From Cercis canadensis (taxonomy: Eukaryota; Streptophyta; Magnoliopsida; Fabales; Fabaceae): a stretch of 64,000 nt of DNA. The first letter of the stretch is position 1, and every line of letters begins with the position of its first letter. The translations under genes were made by a program, and so were the position numbers. This document shows positions 12,666 through 24,048 of the stretch, in pieces. Below the pieces are notes generated by a model. It was not told the origin of the DNA and searched no databases. It saw only the letters and a program-made list of their open reading frames with translations. Where the stretch lies: positions 466,855 to 530,854 of the forward strand of contig QAOA01001875.1 in NCBI GenBank assembly GCA_003255065.1. The letters are read 5' to 3'.

Positions 12666-12985
12666 GAAGTCAAAGAACGTGCAGCATGGTGTTTGTGAAA
12701 AGAGATCAGGTACTTCGCGGACCACGAAGATCATGCGCTCCCTGTCCCACCATAAAGCAAAAGCGTAGGACAGATTGCTAACTCCCACGAGAATGGGAAT
12801 GCCATACGTGGAACACGCACAAGTGGGACCATCGACGGTTCACAACTGTTGCCTTCCCAATGCTCACTTTCACGTGAAAATTGATCCGAGCGTTTATACA
12901 TAGGATTTCCCCGCATTAGTTGCCTCGTTCTGTACGCAAAGGGAATTAAGTGCGTTTTGGTGGGCGTGGGGCCGGCAAATGGTAT
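12666..12985. other. GC-richer island, promoter-like, no gene attached
   Basis: This stretch is clearly less AT-rich than its surroundings and contains ACGT-core motifs (ATACGTGGAAC near 12805, TTTCACGTGAAA near 12870). It resembles a plant promoter or leader, but no downstream coding exon can be recognised in either direction. It may be an orphan promoter, a non-coding transcript or a decayed gene start. Confidence 0.3.
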
Positions 12986-13327
12986 AAACTTCTAATATTA
13001 TAATTTTCTGTTAAAATCTCGCATTTCTATTATTTAATTATTTGTATTTTCCTTTCAGATAAATCGAATCAGAGAAACCCAGAATCTGATATTTGGATTC
13101 ATTTCCTAATCATCTTCTCAAAGGTTCTTCATTCATAATATATTTTTTTATAATAACATCATAATTAACAAGAATTAGTATACTAAAATTTGATCTTGAA
13201 TTTTAAAATTTTAAAATTTTTGGAACATGACGAGCTAACTCGAATTTTATTTTTGTTGGTTTAGATATGACATATATTATTCAATATATAGCTAAAATGA
13301 TATTTTGATACTTGTACAAATGTATGA

Positions 13328-13331
<4 letters not shown>

Positions 13332-13380
<49 letters not shown>
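13332..13380. repeat. (TA)n microsatellite
   Basis: About 48 bases of perfect TA dinucleotide repeat in AT-rich intergenic DNA. Confidence 0.95.
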
Positions 13381-13382
<2 letters not shown>

Positions 13383-13619
13383 TCATACCTCTAATTTATT
13401 TTTTCTATAAATATAAATTGTCATGTTGTCAAGCTAACAATAATTCTAACTCCCTTTAGTTTAAAGTTTAAACACACAACTTCAAACATAAGCTAAAAAT
13501 TTATTTTAATTATCTTATTTTGTTTTATGAATTTTAGTTAGCATTATATTTTATCATGAAGAATATTTAATATATAAAACTTAAACTGCACCAGTTATGA
13601 TAGAAAAATAACAGTTATT

Positions 13620-14160
13620 TGATTAAATAGTAAATTGACCTAAATGATACATATTTACAAATTATTTACGTAAAATGGACACATTTCAAATTATTTACTT
13701 AAAATGAACAGTTTTGATTATTTTATTATTTATCATTCGTAAAAAAGAACACGCTATACACAGATAAAATGTGTATCTACTGAAAACGTTATAAGACATG
13801 TTTAGAAATCGCATGTTCACTATTTAAAAAGGTTAGCAAGATTTTTTTTAAACTGAACACACTGTAGAGTGAGAGACATTCACGCTTTAGCCTATAAAGC
13901 ATGTTCTAATTGAACATGTTTTATAGGGTTAAAGCGTGATCACCTTTTTACATTGCATGATCATGTTTCACGCTTTTGCAAGGTAAGGAGTGTTTTAATT
14001 GAATACGCTTTAGCTTCTAAGGCGTGTTCTTCATTTTGTATGAAAAATAATAAAATATTTAAAATTGTCCATTTTAGGTAAATAGTTTAAAAACTGTCAC
14101 ATTTACGTAAATAGTTTACAAATGTGTATTGTTGAGGTCAATTTGCCTGATTAAATAGTA
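13620..14160. mobile_element. TIR element with target-site duplication and internal palindrome
   Basis: The ends are inverted repeats of about 120 bp. The left arm starts AAATTGACCTAAATGATACA; the right arm read in reverse starts AAATTGACCTCAACAATACA. The element is flanked by direct copies of GATTAAATAG (13621-13630 and 14149-14158; the shared string is up to 13 bp, so the exact edges are ambiguous). A 9-11 bp duplication fits a Mutator-type element. The interior contains a palindrome of about 58 bp (CACGCTTTAGCC...GGGTTAAAGCGTG, near 13881-13938) and further CACGC-containing hairpins. No transposase is present. Confidence 0.72.
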
Positions 14161-14294
14161 CAAATTAGTAATTAGCCACTTCATAAATCGGGGAAAGAGA
14201 AAAATTACATACTACAATCAGAGCAACAGGGCATGTAATTATCAAATACCTCTATGTTTTCTTTTTGTTTATCATGTATGATCTTAGTGAATGA

Positions 14295-14385
14295 TATGTA
14301 GTTAAGTAATATTGAAGTCGCTCTCATAATTTATAAGTTTTGTCTTTAAATTTATAATTACANAAAAAAAAAAAAAAAAAAAAAA
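14295..14385 (+). repeat. SINE-like dispersed repeat, copy 2
   Basis: Same block order as the copy at 11222-11317: GTAGTTAAGTAATATTG, CTCTCATAATTTATAAG, TTTTGTCTTTAAATT, then an A-tail of more than 20 bases interrupted by one N at 14363. Confidence 0.45.
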
Positions 14386-14399
14386 AGCATGTATAATCC

Positions 14400-16199
14400 T
14401 TTTCAATTTAAAAATTTAGAATCTGATATCTTGAGGTCAAGAAAAAGGGCTCCATGTTGATTGATAAATGAGGATTGTTTAATTTGTTTTTACTTAAACA
14501 TATTTATATCTTACATAATAGGTAAAAATTAATGGAATGGGAGAATGAAAAGTCCAAAAGACGATAGAGTTTAAATATAAATTAATACAACAGCTGGAAT
14601 AAAACACATTAGTCAAAACTTTGAAATAGTCTGGCTGTATTAGATTAGAGGCGCGTTAATATTGATTCAAATTACAGAGAGGAATCTTGACTCTAATCTA
14701 ATCTAATGTGTTATATATTTGGGAACAAGTTCCAATATTTTTTAATAAAGGTTCCACCAATTCACGAGAGAGCTGAAGATAAGCACAACTGTGAGTTCCC
14801 AAACATAAAATAACAATGGTTGGTTATTACTAAACAGACTACAATTAACTTAACATGATTCAACAAATAACGCATAGGGGTGGTTTAGTTTTGAGAGGCC
14901 AACTTGATGCACATCAACCCATGGTTGGGCAACGGATCTAAATGACTATGGTATTCGCACTCCTTCACTATTCTCTCTAGGAATTAGATTCTTTATATAT
15001 TAGAGTGACAGCTGATATTATTAGATTATCACTTTCTTTCCTCTTCCCTTTTTTTAATATGAATTAGAATATGACATTAATGTCAAGCACAAGTAAATTA
15101 ATTGGAATATATTATACCTTGAGTGAGATTTTATTACAAGAAAAATGGAAAAGGGAAGAATAAGATTAGCTAACTTATCAAGATAAGTATTTTGTCTTAT
15201 AATACTACTTTTTCTTTAGTTTTTTTATTTTTTTATTTTTTTATTTTTTATGTTTTTCATTTCACTCAAGTGATGTTAGTTGCACAACTTTTAAATATAC
15301 GAATTTATGGGTCTAAAGATATTTCTTGTAATTGGGAATCAAAAAATCAACGTCAAAAATTCTATTCCTACCATTTACTCCATTGTAACCTATATATGCA
15401 TGTGTGTGTAAATTCATATGACCCCATTCTTTTCTATTTACTAAAGGGAAAAGAAGCATTCAATTCCATGTCTTAAGCATGATTAAGGTTAAAGCAAGGA
15501 TTGCAGCTATCTAGCAGGCGGAAGGGGAAAGCTAGCTGAAGTCTTATTAGAATAAACTATGTGACATCTAAGATGCATAGAATCTCCACTTGAACTTCTC
15601 TTTTTAACTTGAATAGATCTGTCTATACACAAGTTTCCATTCTTTGAATAATTCTACTTATACAACTTCTATATGTACAAGTCTATCCAAATGTCTACGT
15701 GGCTAATTGTAGATTGCATTACTTTACTCTTACTCTCTCGTTCTTATAAACTATAACGATTCATGACCCTTTTTATATATAGATTTTTGCCCCGTAAAAA
15801 GGTAGCAACTTTCAAATCATGCTCTAAAACTACATCATAACATGGCCTAATATCTTTGTCATATCGTTAAGCGAGCATTGACTTGCCATAAAGTTTGTTT
15901 AATCACTTTGATTAATATATAACAAAAATATAGTTGCAAGTAGCAAATTCTAGTCTTTGTTAGATTCACTCGCTCGCCAATTGTTCACATGGACTCCAAC
16001 AAGAAAATATCTAACGTTCTTATACTTTAAAATTCAATGATTGACCCCAACTTTCCCTTTCAACAAGGTATAATACTTCTGCATTATACGTAATGAACAA
16101 ACATGCAACTCCAGAATTCTGCTTATCAGATTTCTAATCATCAATTATTCAACTTATTAAAGGGAAATGGAGCTTTCATGCATTGCGTAACGCAAAAAT
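14400..16199. other. Intergenic DNA, no gene recognised
   Basis: AT-rich sequence without supported coding regions. One open frame at 15192-15476 is dominated by TTTTTA repeats and has no recognisable domain. Nothing further could be identified. Confidence 0.4.
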
Positions 16200-16702
16200 A
16201 AAGCATGTCCACTTGTTAATAAGCTAAACGCGGCTAATTAGTTTATATTTATAGATTACATGCAAAATGATCAATGACGCGCTAGGTTTAGTATACTAGT
16301 CAGACAAATTTTATTATTAAACTCTTTAATTAAGTTTATTATTTCTTTAAAGGATAAAAGAAATAATTAGAGGCGAGTAAAGGGGTTTTGGAAGTGAAGT
16401 AGCGGTATGTCAAGCAAGAATAGAAATATTATTTGCTATGGTTGATTTCTNAAAGCATGTCCACTTGTTAATAAGCTCAACGCGGCTAATTAGTTTATAT
16501 TTATAGATTACATGCAAAATGATCAATGACGCGCTAGGTTTAGTACACTAGTCAGTCAAATTTTATTATTAAACTCTTTAATTAAGTTTATTATTTCTTT
16601 AAAGGATAAAAGAAATAATTAGAGACGAGTAAAGGGGTTTTGGGAGTGAAGTAGCGGTATGTCAAGCAAGAATAGAAATATTATTTGCTATGGTTGATTT
16701 CT
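16200..16702. repeat. 251-bp direct repeat meeting at a single N
   Basis: Positions 16200-16450 and 16452-16702 are near-identical copies that differ at only a few bases, separated by one N at 16451. The pattern matches five other places in the window and is best read as two unmerged contig ends or haplotypes rather than a real tandem duplication. Confidence 0.85.
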
Positions 16703-17449
16703 CAATTTCATCTCCAGAAAATTGTAAAAGCAGGCCACAATAACCATAAAAGATGAATCATAATGATACATATACATACCAATAGTAACCAAACACATTC
16801 TACTGGTTAAAAATACTCCAGCACATTCTTTTCTCTAGAAGTCTCTGGCTGTCAACGTTATACAATTAATTGCAGAAGGTGCAATATAATTATGTGGTAG
16901 CCTTTCTCAAGGAGCAGAAAAATGTTACTTCATATTCAGCGTAGACCCCATTTCTCAAAATGAACAATGAACGGAGCAAAAAATCTCACAATCAAATAAC
17001 AAGAGAACCACACGGGGTAGCTGGGTCTAGATAACTGCGACTGGTGCATTTAAAGATAATACTAACACCTCAGCGCTCAACAAATAACTCAGCTGATAAT
17101 AAGGCCCACCATAAGACAGAGACCGAAGGTTTTGGAAGAAGGGCAACTTGCAAGGTGGGTGGATTTCATGCAGAAGGAAACTTGATGCCACTTCAGAAAG
17201 TTTACATTTACATCTGCATAAATGTAGCAACCAGCTGTCAGAGCCCAAGGAAAAAAAAAAAGCAGTGATCCAGCTCTTAAGTCAAGCAGCATAAACCCAT
17301 GTTAATGATTAAAAGATTCTTAAGTGTGTAAATGTCAAATATACATCAGTAAAGCACAGCATCAAGTGAAATTCATAAAAAAACTATAAAAAGGGAGATC
17401 ATCAAAGTCAAGTAGCATTGATGACTTTCACCAGCTCTTTCAAATTTAG
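16703..17449. other. Intergenic or transcribed non-coding sequence
   Basis: This stretch has less biased composition than typical intergenic DNA here (around 16920-17290), but no coding frame has a recognisable domain. It lies 3' of the minus-strand WTF9 gene and could belong to a long spliced 3' UTR of that gene or to a separate non-coding transcript. Confidence 0.3.
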
Positions 17450-18122
17450 TGATTTCTATTCTACACCCTCTTGAGGGTGAGATAAGCTGATTTTTACATT
17501 ATTTTGGTTCTAAATTGTATTATACTGGTACAATTGGTAAAATTTAATTTTAATGACTTAATGTATGAGTCCAATATAGTTTAAATTATGTCAACTATGT
17601 CATACTTAGGGGTGTAAGCTAAACCGGTCAAACCAACCAAATCGAATTGGACCGAGGAAAAACCAAACCGGACCGAGGGTGTCGATCCGGTCTTGGTTTC
17701 ATTTTCTAAAAAATCGAGGGGTTCAGTTCAGTTCTCAATTTCAATAAAAGAAAACCGAACCAAACCAAGTAGGCTAAAACGACATCATTTTGGTTATTTT
17801 GAAGTGTTTTCTTTCTAAAATAGCTAAAACCAGTTCAATTTTTAACTTTCTTCTTGTTCAAATTTGGAAAAATGACTTGTATAGATTTCTGGCAAAAATC
17901 GACCAAATGAACCGAACCGGACCAGTTCGATTCGATTTGGCTTTAATCTCAAAAATTTGAAAAATCGAACCGAACCGATATGGTTTGGTCGGTTCGGTGT
18001 CGGTTTGAGGTGTAAACCAGACCGATTACACCGTTACTGACACAGTTTTGAACCAAATAATACAAAATTACTTAAATATGACTTATGTCACTATCATAAA
18101 GGTGTAGAATAGCAACACCCTG
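17450..18122. mobile_element. Outer MITE-like element carrying a nested insertion
   Basis: The ends share an inverted motif: TTCTATTCTACACCCTC on the left (from about 17454), and AGGTGTAGAATAGCAACACCC on the right. A second element (17607-18033) sits inside it. No coding capacity is visible. The class is uncertain. Confidence 0.5.
17607..18033. mobile_element. Nested hAT-like MITE rich in CCGGT/ACCGA motifs
   Basis: The left end TAGGGGTGTAAGC and the right end (GGTGTAATCGGTCTGG in reverse) are imperfect inverted repeats of the hAT-MITE kind. Sub-terminal regions are full of AACCGGACCGA and CGGTTCGGT motifs in opposite orientations on the two sides, so the element can fold into a long hairpin. 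It has no ORF and lies inside the element at 17450-18122. Confidence 0.5.
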
Positions 18123-18875
18123 CAAATTTTCCTTTCTTGTTATCCATTCATCATAAGGGAGATCATCTAAGTCAAGAATTGCACCCTTTTTCCTTGCCTA
18201 TTTCTTAATTTCAAGTTGTACATCACAAGCACTAAAACGTCAAGAGTATACGACTTCACTATGAGTTTGTCAAAAGACAAGATTGTATGTGAGTTAACTC
18301 AATTTTCTGGTCTAGAGTCCTCAAATTGTACCAAGCAATTTACGAATCAATTTGTGAGTAGAACTAAAGAAAATTAGGTAATATCAACAACAGAGTGAAA
18401 GGATATACAGAAATTACTATGCCTATTAGTCTGCAGCAATTTGCATAGAATATGATAATAAAAAGACATCCTATGACTGGGCGACAAAATACTGATTCTC
18501 TTCAATGAGACCCAGGACAGTTACTAAAAAAGGGAGAAGAAGGAGCATCAAGAGGTAGTGATCAGAAGGCTAGCCCTTTAGTACATATGCCCCATCCAAT
18601 TTTTTGCAGACAACATTACTGTAGGAGTTTGATACATGTAGACATTTTCTGTATCAGAGAGTTTATACACCCAAAAAGAATTGTTTTGTGGTAAACAAAG
18701 AAAAACTGGCTTGAGAGTCGAAGGAATTAGACATAATTCACTTTTTGACATGTCAGAGAGAATTATTGAAGGGTTGACAGAAAAAATACAAGAGTACCCG
18801 TTTGACATTGTCAGAAAGAAGTTTAAAAACACAGCTATTTATATAATTGTGTAGGTTTGTGTGTCTAAGGGCTGT
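18123..18875. other. Intergenic DNA, no gene recognised
   Basis: Nothing identifiable. The open frame on the minus strand at 18578-18832 has no recognisable domain and is probably a chance frame. Confidence 0.35.
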
Positions 18876-19253
18876 GCACCTAGCATTTACTCTTTCGTTG
18901 TCCATTACTCTTTGTCAAGCACTGCTGGTGTACTTGGAATGAGAGAGAAGGGTGGGGGGGCGAACAAAAGGAGAGGTTAATACAAACCCTTCCCTTAGTT
19001 GGGAGTTATTTAAAAAAGTTTAAGGGAAAAGGAGGGCTTGGAGCTAACTCCAACGCCGCTCCATGCACCTAGCATTTACTCTTTCGTTCTCCATTACTCT
19101 TTGTCAAGCACTGCTGGTGTACTTGGAATGAGAGAGAAGGGTGGGGGGGCGAACAAAAGGAGACGTTAATACAAACCTTTCCCTTAGTTGGGAGTTATTT
19201 AAAAAAATTTAAGGGAAAAGGAGGGCTTGGAGCTAACTCCAACACCCCTCCAC
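18876..19253. repeat. 189-bp tandem duplication
   Basis: Two adjacent copies at 18876-19064 and 19065-19253 differ at only a few positions (for example TTCGTTGTCC versus TTCGTTCTCC and GAGAGG versus GAGACG). There is no N between them, so this may be a real tandem duplication, unlike the N-joined repeats elsewhere. Confidence 0.85.
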
Positions 19254-19259
19254 CCCACA

Positions 19260-19392
19260 ACAATCAAAACAAAAAAAAAAAGGGGTATTTTGGAAGGAAT
19301 GCTTTCCCTTCCTCTCCTTTCCTTACTCACCAAAGTCCCCTCCTTCTCATCCCTTACCTTCCCCTCCAACTCCCCAACAAAACCCTTAAGCT
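19260..19392. mobile_element. Solo end of a TTAAGGGTTTGTTTGGG-type MITE
   Basis: Read in reverse, this end starts CTTAAGGGTTTTGTTGGGG, then AGTTGGAGGGGAAGG. It matches the left end of the complete element at 26966-27439. A matching second end is not clear, so this may be a truncated copy or one whose left end is decayed. Confidence 0.4.
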
Positions 19393-20992
19393 TCACATGA
19401 CTCACTCTCTGCCTCAAGGGTTGAAGGAGAACGAGATATAAAGAAAAAATCACATTATGCAGGGTAAAAGGAAAAAAGCAAAGCAATAAGTGAGTACGGT
19501 TCATTTCAACAAGGAATTGTTGCTGATTTATTTCTCAGGACAGTAGTAATGTAGCATAAACCTAAGTCCTTCTTTAAATCCTATTTAGAATTTGCCCATT
19601 CTTTCCCCAGTCTTTGTGACTTCTCCTGCTTCTCTTTCCTTCTATGTGATGAATTATCTGAGAAATTCATTTAATCCAAAGTATAATTTGATGTTAACCT
19701 AAGACATCTCCATCTAAAGAAAAAACTAGTCTTTAGCATAATCAGTTTACTGCAATCTCAACAATGAAATATACATCAAGTCAATATCAAATCACATTTT
19801 TAAAGAAAAAAAAAATTTATAACCACAAAATATCATAAGGACTAAAACGGTGGAAGTCAAACAGTGATACATATTGATGGATGAAAATTTAAACAGATGC
19901 ACAACTAGGCATTTAGCAGTAAATTCAGGCTTTTGTTTTGGAAGTTAAATAAACAATAAGAACCACACAAAGTATATATATAATTCGACCATTTAGTTCA
20001 TCAATGTAGATCGTGGGTATCCCATGAGCAGATTCTTATAGGCATTTTCATCTGTTCTGACTTCTGAAGCAGTAAATTAGAATCACAACTGCAGTGGTTT
20101 TAATGCCATATAATACTTTTGCTTCTTGTCCTGAGATTTTATCTAATAAAATTATGCATAAAATACCATAATATGGTAGCCATATACGAAAATGAATAAG
20201 AAAACATGAAACAAAATCTTATGGGAACCTACCCCCACCACCCAAGAGAGAGAGAGAGAGCTCCCATTGTTGCAGGTCCACGAAATATAAATTTTTGGCA
20301 ATTATTTTTAACGATAAGATATGGTACCATTAGTTCTGAACTACTAAATTCTGAATACAGTAATTTTGTATTTACAAATAAAAGACAATTACATTGTACT
20401 GCCATGCCTACTTGAATCCGTAATTTCCAAAATACGACATTAATCCAACTCAAGTTACACATAATTTATATGGGTTACCTTACATGACTGGACGAATATC
20501 CACCTGAGACTATTTCCTCCAACAACTTGAACCTTCAAGCTAAAAGCTGTTAGATCTTTTTTGGCTCAGTGTTTATTCGTCCATCCTATTGTTTCTGTAT
20601 GTATAGGTAAAACAATGATGACAAGGCATCCATGATTATATGGATACCTTCCTCAACCTAAAATTGCTTTCACTCTGTGATATCTGTTCTAGGTTAAACC
20701 ATCTGAAGACAACCATCTTGAAGACTTGACTTCCCATAAGACACCACCATCAATATAATCAATCTTCCTGTAAATTCAAATTCCCATGGTAGGGATTGTT
20801 ATCCATGAAAAGATACTTGAAACACTTTTCATAATAACACCCAATCAATTCACATATGAAAAATATCTCTTCCGATTAGATGACATAAATAGCAATCATA
20901 CCTCGGTGTCCACTGTGAAGTTTCAAAACCATCAGGAGACTTCTCAATAGCAAAACTGGAACAATCAAAATCATAAGAATACCCCAGGATCC
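19393..20992. other. 3' flank of WTF9, possible 3' UTR intron
   Basis: No coding region. On the minus strand, a plausible splice donor (ACCGAG|GTATGA) lies about 90 bases past the WTF9 stop, at around 20901, so the transcript may have a spliced 3' UTR reaching into this stretch. A GA microsatellite lies near 20244-20260. Confidence 0.35.
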
Positions 20993-22354
20993 TCAATCCT
21001 CATCTACAAAATCAGAATCAACATCAGAACTCAAATCTGATGTCAAATCATCTTGTGCATCCCTATCTTGCACCGAACCATTTCCACCCTTTAAATCTTG
21101 ATAATCATTCTCAACACGAGCTCCTGCCATAAGCCACATATCATCATCTTCTCTGCCTCTCCTGGAGCCAACCAATTCTCTGTCGACTTTTGCTTTTCTA
21201 GGACTCCATAAAACCAATTCAGCTAGCTTCCTTCTTGCCAAATATAAATCATTAGGCTCTATCAACTCTCCCTTTTTATATGCCTCCCTAAGGAAAACCG
21301 TATGGAGTTTTCCATGATTTCCTCTGGTGGAGATATAAAATATCCCCTGATGCTGAAGAAGAAAGTCTTTCAACTTCTTTGGCAAATTCATTGCCATCCG
21401 AAAATGTGCAATCCTCTCTAGAGTAATTTTCTTCTCCACTGTCAGAGACAGCAATTCATGGATTGTGGCAACTGCCCTCTTCTCCATTCGCTTCTTAGCC
21501 TCAATCGATCGCAAATCATACCCAGAAACATCCTCATAGGGTGACCAGTAAGGAAGCCGCTGCCACTTCCACACAGCAATTCTATAATACTTCCCAATCT
21601 TAAACCCAGGTGGGAAATTTATAAGAAAAGAAAATCTAACATTTTCAGCATCAATTCCTTTCTCCCTATGCTCCTTCTCCCTAGCTTTCTCTATGGCACA
21701 CACAGCTAAGCTTTTGTCTCTCTCCACAACCTCAATGTACTTATTCCTAGTTTCTTTAGCATCAAACAATCGAAAATATTGAGGGTATTTGAGAATCACC
21801 GAATATTCAAAGTCGTCAGGCAATCCAAATGCAGACCGTGCAATGCGAACATGCTCAAGACGAAGCCTTGCAGTGTTAGACATCATGAGAAGTTTCCTAA
21901 GGCGCGTCACAGCTTCTGGGATTTGCGCAATGAGGGCCTTCCTTTCCTGCTCAATTTGGAGATTGGCCATCCGGGTCAAGCGGCAATAGAGAATCCGCTG
22001 AACTGGGTGTTCATAAACTTCGAAAACATGAGGGAATTTGAGAATGAAAGCACCAGCTTCGTGCTGCATGAACCCAAGGCGGCGAGAGAGGGGGTCAAGG
22101 CGAGAAATTGGGATTGTTTGGTTGTGTTGAGAGAGAAGAAGGTCCTGAAATTTGAGAACTTTCCGCATTTTCTTCTCGACCTCCATGTAGTTGTCGTAGC
22201 CATGATCTCGAACTCTTTCAAGGTTTTTGGGAATGGCAGTGGACTGAGACATTTCTCTTGTGAAATTGAAATTGTAGAGAATTAACGGAGAACGCTCAAG
22301 TGTTAAAGTCTTGCGCTTGAATATATTGGATGTATAGGTGAACAAGATTCGCAT
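20993..22354 (-). CDS. WTF9: PORR-domain organelle RNA splicing factor, WTF9-like
   Basis: Intronless gene for a 453-aa protein of the plant organelle RNA recognition (PORR, formerly DUF860) family. The Arabidopsis relative WTF9 acts in mitochondria in splicing of group II introns (rpl2 and ccmFC). Residues 1-34 are rich in Arg, Lys, Ser and Thr with few acidic residues, as in a mitochondrial presequence. The PORR domain spans about residues 45-395, with conserved blocks RVRDHGYDNYMEVEKK, FILKFPHVFEVYEHP, EYSVILKYPQYFRL, FPPGFKIG, WQRLPYWSPYED, KKITLERIAHFR and HQGIFYISTRGN. The ATG at 22354 is preferred to the internal Met at codon 35 because only it adds the presequence. The C-terminus carries an acidic Asp/Ser tail after about residue 400, making the protein longer than I recall for Arabidopsis. 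Confidence 0.9.
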   Translation of the reverse strand: MRILFTYTSNIFKRKTLTLERSPLILYNFNFTREMSQSTAIPKNLERVRDHGYDNYMEVEKKMRKVLKFQDLLLSQHNQTIPISRLDPLSRRLGFMQHEAGAFILKFPHVFEVYEHPVQRILYCRLTRMANLQIEQERKALIAQIPEAVTRLRKLLMMSNTARLRLEHVRIARSAFGLPDDFEYSVILKYPQYFRLFDAKETRNKYIEVVERDKSLAVCAIEKAREKEHREKGIDAENVRFSFLINFPPGFKIGKYYRIAVWKWQRLPYWSPYEDVSGYDLRSIEAKKRMEKRAVATIHELLSLTVEKKITLERIAHFRMAMNLPKKLKDFLLQHQGIFYISTRGNHGKLHTVFLREAYKKGELIEPNDLYLARRKLAELVLWSPRKAKVDRELVGSRRGREDDDMWLMAGARVENDYQDLKGGNGSVQDRDAQDDLTSDLSSDVDSDFVDED

Positions 22355-22723
22355 TGTTTGCTCCTTTCGGTGTCGAGTGTTTAGGGTTTGCTGCTAAGTT
22401 TTGATCCTTGTGTCAGTGAGGTAAAGGGAGCGGGAAAGGGTGGTTCGAGAAAATAACCAAAAATAGGGGGAGAATATGAAATTATTGCAATTTTAGGGGC
22501 GAAATAGAGAGTATTTTTTTTATCTCTCTATGTTTTTGGGCTGAATAGTGAATTAGTGGGTTAATTTCCAAAATGGGCTTAATTGGCCCAAACGATAGAG
22601 AGTACGAGCAGAAGCCTAAATTTGCTAAAATGTACTTTTCCAAGCCCAAAGCTGAAATATATTTTTCCATTTAAGAGATTTTGAGTATAATCCCAACAAA
22701 AGGAATTCAGCGTAATTAATTCC

Positions 22724-23220
22724 AAGTTTAAGTATGTTGTAGATTTTTGAAGTTTAGATGAATTTTGAATCAGATATCTATAATTTTTTTTTTTCCTTTT
22801 TTGGGATCTTTATAGTTTGAATTTTTTTTAATTGGGTCTCTGTCATCATCCCCGATTATAAATCCATTAGTTTAATGCTGACATAGCAAACAGCTTGTCT
22901 ATGTGACAATAAAAGAAATTGACATAGCACCAAAATAACATAAAAATTGCCATCTCATCAACTTTTGTATGCATTTTTTTGAGCCAAAATTTGATGAGAT
23001 GACAATTTTTGTTTCACTTTGGCATCACATCAATTTTTTTTATTGCCCCATAAATAAGTCATTTGCTATGTTAACATTAAACTGAAAAAATTATAATCAA
23101 ATAGTGATATAAGAGACCCAATTAAAAAAAATTAAACTACAAAGATTCAAAAAAAAAAATTATAAAGACCTAATTTAAAATTCATCAAAACTACAAAGAC
23201 TTACAGTATATTTAAACCTT
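22724..23220. mobile_element. Fold-back element, whole length is an inverted repeat
   Basis: The left arm (22724 to about 22975) and right arm (about 22976-23220) are inverted copies over nearly their whole length. Matching pairs include AGTTTAAGTATGTTGTAG with AAGGTTTAAATATACTGTAAG in reverse, AATTGGGTCTCT in both arms, and the TTGATGAGATGACAATTTT centre. There is no ORF. A transcript crossing it would fold into a hairpin of about 245 bp per arm. It lies between WTF9 and the HD-ZIP gene. Confidence 0.7.
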
Positions 23221-24048
23221 AATTAGTAAGCAACATCTCAAATAAAATTTATTAATTTAATTATCATTTGTTAAGTGTCTTCAAATATTTTTATAAAAAA
23301 ATTAAATAATTTACAAAAGATTAAGGGTTTAAATTTTCATGTTGTCATATACTAAATAAAAAAAAAACTCCATGATTGATCTAATTAGAAATCATTATTC
23401 TGCAGTGAAAAAAAAATACCAAACATATCATATCTTAAAATCCTAATTTAGTCACAACAAATACATAACAGGAAAACTATTATCCATAAAATGCAAAATC
23501 TTTTCAAATCCTTTAAAAAGAGCAAAGAAATAAAAACCAATAATCAGGGACGAGAGACTCTGAATTCACATATTCTTGGGACACAAGGACTATCAAAAAA
23601 AAAAAATCATAAAGGACTAATGCTGCAATACCCATGATAAAAAGAGAAAAATGCAATTTCAAAAAAGGTCCCCTAGTTTGAGATAATTTTGTACTTGTAT
23701 AGGAATAGGATGCATGAATAACTGAACAAGAGAGTGTTTTGGACAAATAAGAGAGGTGAGAGTGAGACTATCTCGCAGGTCAACGAGTCAATACCCGAAC
23801 CACCATTTCCAACGCCAGAGTCAACAGTCAACATTCCCAGCAGCGGCTGTGGCACCAAGTTTCAAATCCTCTTTCGCGGTTCGTTCTTGACTCGTGACCT
23901 CCCTTTTGCGAACCTTACTTTGTCTCAAACCCCTTCACTATTTTTCTATACCAAAAGTCTATACATCCTAATATATATAACTTCTTTTTTCTTCCAATAA
24001 TAATAATAAAAAAGACAGAACAGGTTGAATGAACAGCAGCAGCCAGAA
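23221..24048. other. Intergenic region upstream of WTF9 and 3' of the HD-ZIP gene
   Basis: No supported gene. The right part should include the 3' UTR of the minus-strand HD-ZIP gene. The short plus-strand open frame at 23734-24000 has no recognisable domain. Confidence 0.4.

Noticed and set aside
16200-16702. Biological tandem duplication
   Set aside because: The two copies meet exactly at a single N, as in five other places, which points to assembly rather than biology.
21779-22285. Plus-strand open frame of 168 codons
   Set aside because: It is antisense to the strongly supported WTF9 coding sequence and has no recognisable domain.
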